64,000 nucleotides of DNA from Prorocentrum cordatum (lineage: Eukaryota; Sar; Dinophyceae; Prorocentrales; Prorocentraceae): NCBI GenBank assembly GCA_963575745.1, contig CAUYUJ010015499.1, positions 40,001 through 104,000 of the forward strand. Direction: 5' to 3'. Made by a program: the position numbers and the translations under genes. The notes under the pieces are model-generated. The model was not told the origin of the DNA. It saw nothing but the letters and a program-made list of their open reading frames with translations, and made no database searches. Shown piece after piece: positions 63,078 to 64,000 of this stretch. The number at the start of each line of letters is the position of its first letter. Within the stretch, counting starts at the first letter, position 1.

Positions 63078-63440
63078 GCAGGAGGAGGAGGAGGAGGAGG
63101 AGGAGGAGGAGGAGGAGGAGGAGGAGGAGGAGGAGGAGGGGAGGAGGAGGAGGAGGGAGGCGGAGGAGGAGGAGGAGGAGGAGGAGGAGGAGGAGGAGGA
63201 GGATGGGGAGGAGGGGAGGAGGAGGAGGAGAGGAGGAGGAGGTCAGCCGCCTCTCTCCCCTCACCCTCCCTCGGAAAGGGCGCGCCTCGGGCCCAGGCGC
63301 CGCGCCGCGCGCGTCGCGGGCTCTGGGGGCGGGGGCGCAGGGGACGGCAGAAGCCGCTGCCCGGAGGAGGAGGAGGAGGAGGAGGAGGAGGGGAGGAGGG
63401 GGAGGAGGGAGAGGAGGAGAACGAGGAGGAGGAGTAGCAG
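63078..63440. repeat. (GGA)n tracts flanking a GC-rich block
   Basis: GGA tracts at 63078-63240 and 63365-63440, with a GC-rich block between that resembles the one following the GGA tract at 58.6 kb. Both GGA blocks are followed within about 200 bp by a family B MITE. Confidence 0.9.
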
Positions 63441-63495
63441 GATGAGGATGGGGACGACGAGGAGGGGGACGAGGAGAAAAGGCCCGGCCCTAGTG

Positions 63496-63643
63496 TTAAG
63501 TCGGGCCCGTCCTTCTACAGGAGGAACATGCAAAAACAGTCAAAGAATAGCCTGGGGATGTTTTTTGGAGTATTTGTTGGCCATTTGGGGGTAGTTTTTT
63601 GACTATCTTTGAATCCCCCTGTAGGCGGACAGGCCCGACTTAA
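63496..63643. mobile_element. 148-bp MITE, family B, copy 2
   Basis: Starts TTAAGTCGGGCC and ends GGCCCGACTTAA; exact 8-bp duplications CCCTAGTG flank it (63488-63495 and 63644-63651). Arms pair for about 45 bp with mismatches. Confidence 0.9.
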
Positions 63644-63651
63644 CCCTAGTG

Positions 63652-63929
63652 ACCAGGGCCAGTTCTTCGTATCAGAGGAAGAATCAGAGAAGCCCACCGT
63701 CATGATGAGGCCTCCCGGGATCTCCGATGGTTCCCGGATTTCCAGGGCTTCGTGTGGAGCCGCAGGGTCTCCAGAAGCTAGGACCGCCAGATACTCCTGA
63801 GCCAGTCGTGTCCTGAGCCAGTCGTCTCGTGACAACATCTTCGTCCTGAAGAAGCAGCAGCCCCTCGTATTGCAAGGGCTGCAGGGGAGCCAGGCCGCAG
63901 GAGAGGCCAGGCGCGCCCCTCCTTTATCA
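63652..63929. other. no recognisable gene
   Basis: Short frames only; GAGCCAGTCGT occurs twice near 63797 and 63814. Confidence 0.4.
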
Positions 63930-64000
63930 TCATCGTCTTCGTCGTCGTCATCATCACCATCATCATCATCAGCAGCATCAGCATCATCATCATCATCATC
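63930..64000. repeat. (CAT)n microsatellite, runs off the window
   Basis: CAT/CAG/CGT triplets to the last base. Confidence 0.95.

Overview
The window reads as nuclear DNA of a large, GC-rich, repeat-laden protist genome, most likely a dinoflagellate. The evidence is indirect: Ty1/copia, DIRS-like, LINE (with RNase H) and Helitron proteins of the kinds common in dinoflagellates, very dense tandem repeats, and no bacterial-style gene packing, operons, rRNA or tRNA. Two runs of exactly 100 N (30000-30099, 47858-47957) are unsized scaffold gaps. Species assignment is inference. No intact conventional host gene was recognised with confidence; nearly all recognisable coding sequence belongs to transposons.

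Layout. 1-6.9 kb: tandem repeats (52-bp units, degenerate CTCTTGGGG-type repeats that switch strand, 12-bp units, a 77-bp family). 7.1-10.3 kb: two plus-strand ORFs, a short one with an internal stop and a 524-codon ORF with EF-hand-like, Trp/Gly/Glu-rich and possible OB-fold parts. 10.3-16.9 kb: mostly anonymous DNA with a decayed Ty1/copia fragment (13.99-15.27 kb). 16.9-29.8 kb: the centrepiece, a giant Helitron-type coding block: ubiquitin-specific protease, C2H2 finger, DUF6570-like region, HUH/Y2 Rep, PIF1-like helicase, then CxxC repeats. Catalytic motifs are present but the frame is broken at a few discrete points. 30.1-32.9 kb: 77-bp and 73-bp arrays and microsatellites. 33.2-36.7 kb: a second, different Helitron-like N-terminal ORF with helicase-associated-like repeats and DUF6570, 3' truncated. 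37-42.6 kb: matching 73-bp/77-bp arrays, a GGCTGA array and long GGA/GAT tracts. 42.7-44.7 kb: minus-strand LINE 3' remnant. 47.5-52.1 kb: a MITE and a DIRS-like retroelement (RT-RNase H, tyrosine recombinase, methyltransferase-like domain) followed by a 92-bp direct repeat. 52-64 kb: CAT, GGCACC, 77-bp and 74-bp arrays, a long palindrome, a foldback, three MITE families and GC-rich dispersed repeats.

How the parts relate. The large transposon ORFs carry a few single-base or short-indel lesions while most active-site residues remain, suggesting recent inactivation (or, less likely, recoding or assembly error). Small inverted-repeat elements occur as several copies with matching lengths or clear 8-bp target duplications, indicating past DNA-transposon activity. 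The satellite arrays are open in several frames because their units (73, 74, 77 bp) lack frequent stops; the resulting long ORFs should not be read as genes.
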